Shown: positions 6,098 through 6,237 of the stretch, one piece after another
Numbering within the stretch: the stretch's first letter is position 1
Layout: the number at the start of each line of letters is the position of its first letter
Source of the DNA: Bacteroidales bacterium UBA1182
GTDB taxonomy: Bacteria > Bacteroidota > Bacteroidia > Bacteroidales > Bacteroidaceae
Assembly: GCA_002310015.1 (NCBI GenBank)
Contig: DBYQ01000005.1
Coordinates: forward strand, 16,471-22,707
Direction: 5' to 3'
Length of the DNA: 6,237 nt
Position numbers and translations under genes: made by a program
The notes under the pieces: generated by a model
Database searches by the model: none
What the model saw: only the letters and a program-made list of their open reading frames with translations
Told to the model about the DNA's origin: nothing

Positions 6098-6171
6098 ACG
6101 CAAAGGGGTCGTTTCTTTTAGTCGCTTCGCTTGGTAAAAGCGTCCCTTTGGGCCGAGCGCTCTTTGCGTCA
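6096..6171. repeat. 76-bp inverted-repeat-bounded element (MITE-like or structured intergenic repeat)
   Basis: Perfect 10-base inverted ends TGACGCAAAG (6096-6105) and CTTTGCGTCA (6162-6171) bound the segment. Inside are further complementary stretches: AAAGGG (6102-6107) with CCCTTT (6144-6149), CTTTTA (6115-6120) with TAAAAG (6135-6140), and the palindrome GAGCGCTC (6155-6162). It could fold into a branched hairpin as DNA or RNA. No target-site duplication is evident and no coding potential is seen. Whether it is dispersed in the genome cannot be told from one copy. Confidence 0.5.
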
Positions 6172-6237
6172 CTTTTGGGGATGGCGGATAAGGTTGACCG
6201 ATGCGATGTCTGGGAGGGGTTCCCTTTTTACCCACTG
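6172..6237. other. Right edge, no supported gene
   Basis: An ATG at 6181 opens a frame of 19 codons that runs off the window (MADKVDRCDVWEGFPFYPL). There is no recognisable family, no promoter match and no way to see its continuation. The region is best left unannotated. Confidence 0.3.

Noticed and set aside
6021..6171. CRISPR array
   Set aside because: The units are palindromes of different sequence with almost no spacers, not regular direct repeats with unique spacers.

Overview
The window looks like a piece of a gut- or rumen-type Bacteroidales genome (phylum Bacteroidota). The support is indirect but consistent. There are perfect TAnnTTTG-type -7 promoter elements ahead of two genes, A-rich start regions without clear Shine-Dalgarno sequences, lipoprotein signal peptides, and a LytTR response regulator of the kind common in this phylum. 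The species cannot be named from the sequence.

Layout. Positions 1-213 hold the C-terminal part of a GNAT acetyltransferase. A promoter at about 291-298 precedes an RND efflux adaptor lipoprotein (323-1408). Its stop overlaps by four bases the start of the inner-membrane RND pump gene (1405). The pump gene breaks off after about 78 genuine residues, near 1636-1640. At that point the sequence runs directly into a LytTR response regulator that lacks its own start and roughly its first ten residues (about 1637-2371). A complete locus would be expected to hold the rest of the pump, probably an outer-membrane factor, and probably a sensor kinase. All of that is absent, so the join is either a multi-kilobase deletion or an assembly chimera.

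Convergent to this remnant, on the minus strand, is a large lipoprotein (2417-4834). Its N-terminal half is a clear GH54 alpha-L-arabinofuranosidase catalytic domain. The fungal CBM42 module is not seen. In its place are an Ig-like domain and a lamin-tail domain that appears to be split by an insertion carrying two tandem repeats. Its promoter (4872-4879, minus strand) abuts a palindromic repeat.

Divergent from it is a four-helix membrane-anchored calcineurin-like metallophosphoesterase (4939-6018). Related copies of a GGGGAC/GTCCCC palindromic repeat flank this gene in opposite orientation (4883-4917 and 6021-6048). A further palindrome (6051-6079), a short hairpin (6079-6097) and a 76-bp inverted-repeat element (6096-6171) fill the right end, which carries no supported gene.

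How the genes fit together. The adaptor, pump and regulator would have formed one regulated efflux locus, now non-functional as drawn. The arabinofuranosidase and the phosphoesterase look like independent single-gene units. No SusC/SusD pair, transposase gene, CRISPR array, tRNA or rRNA was seen.
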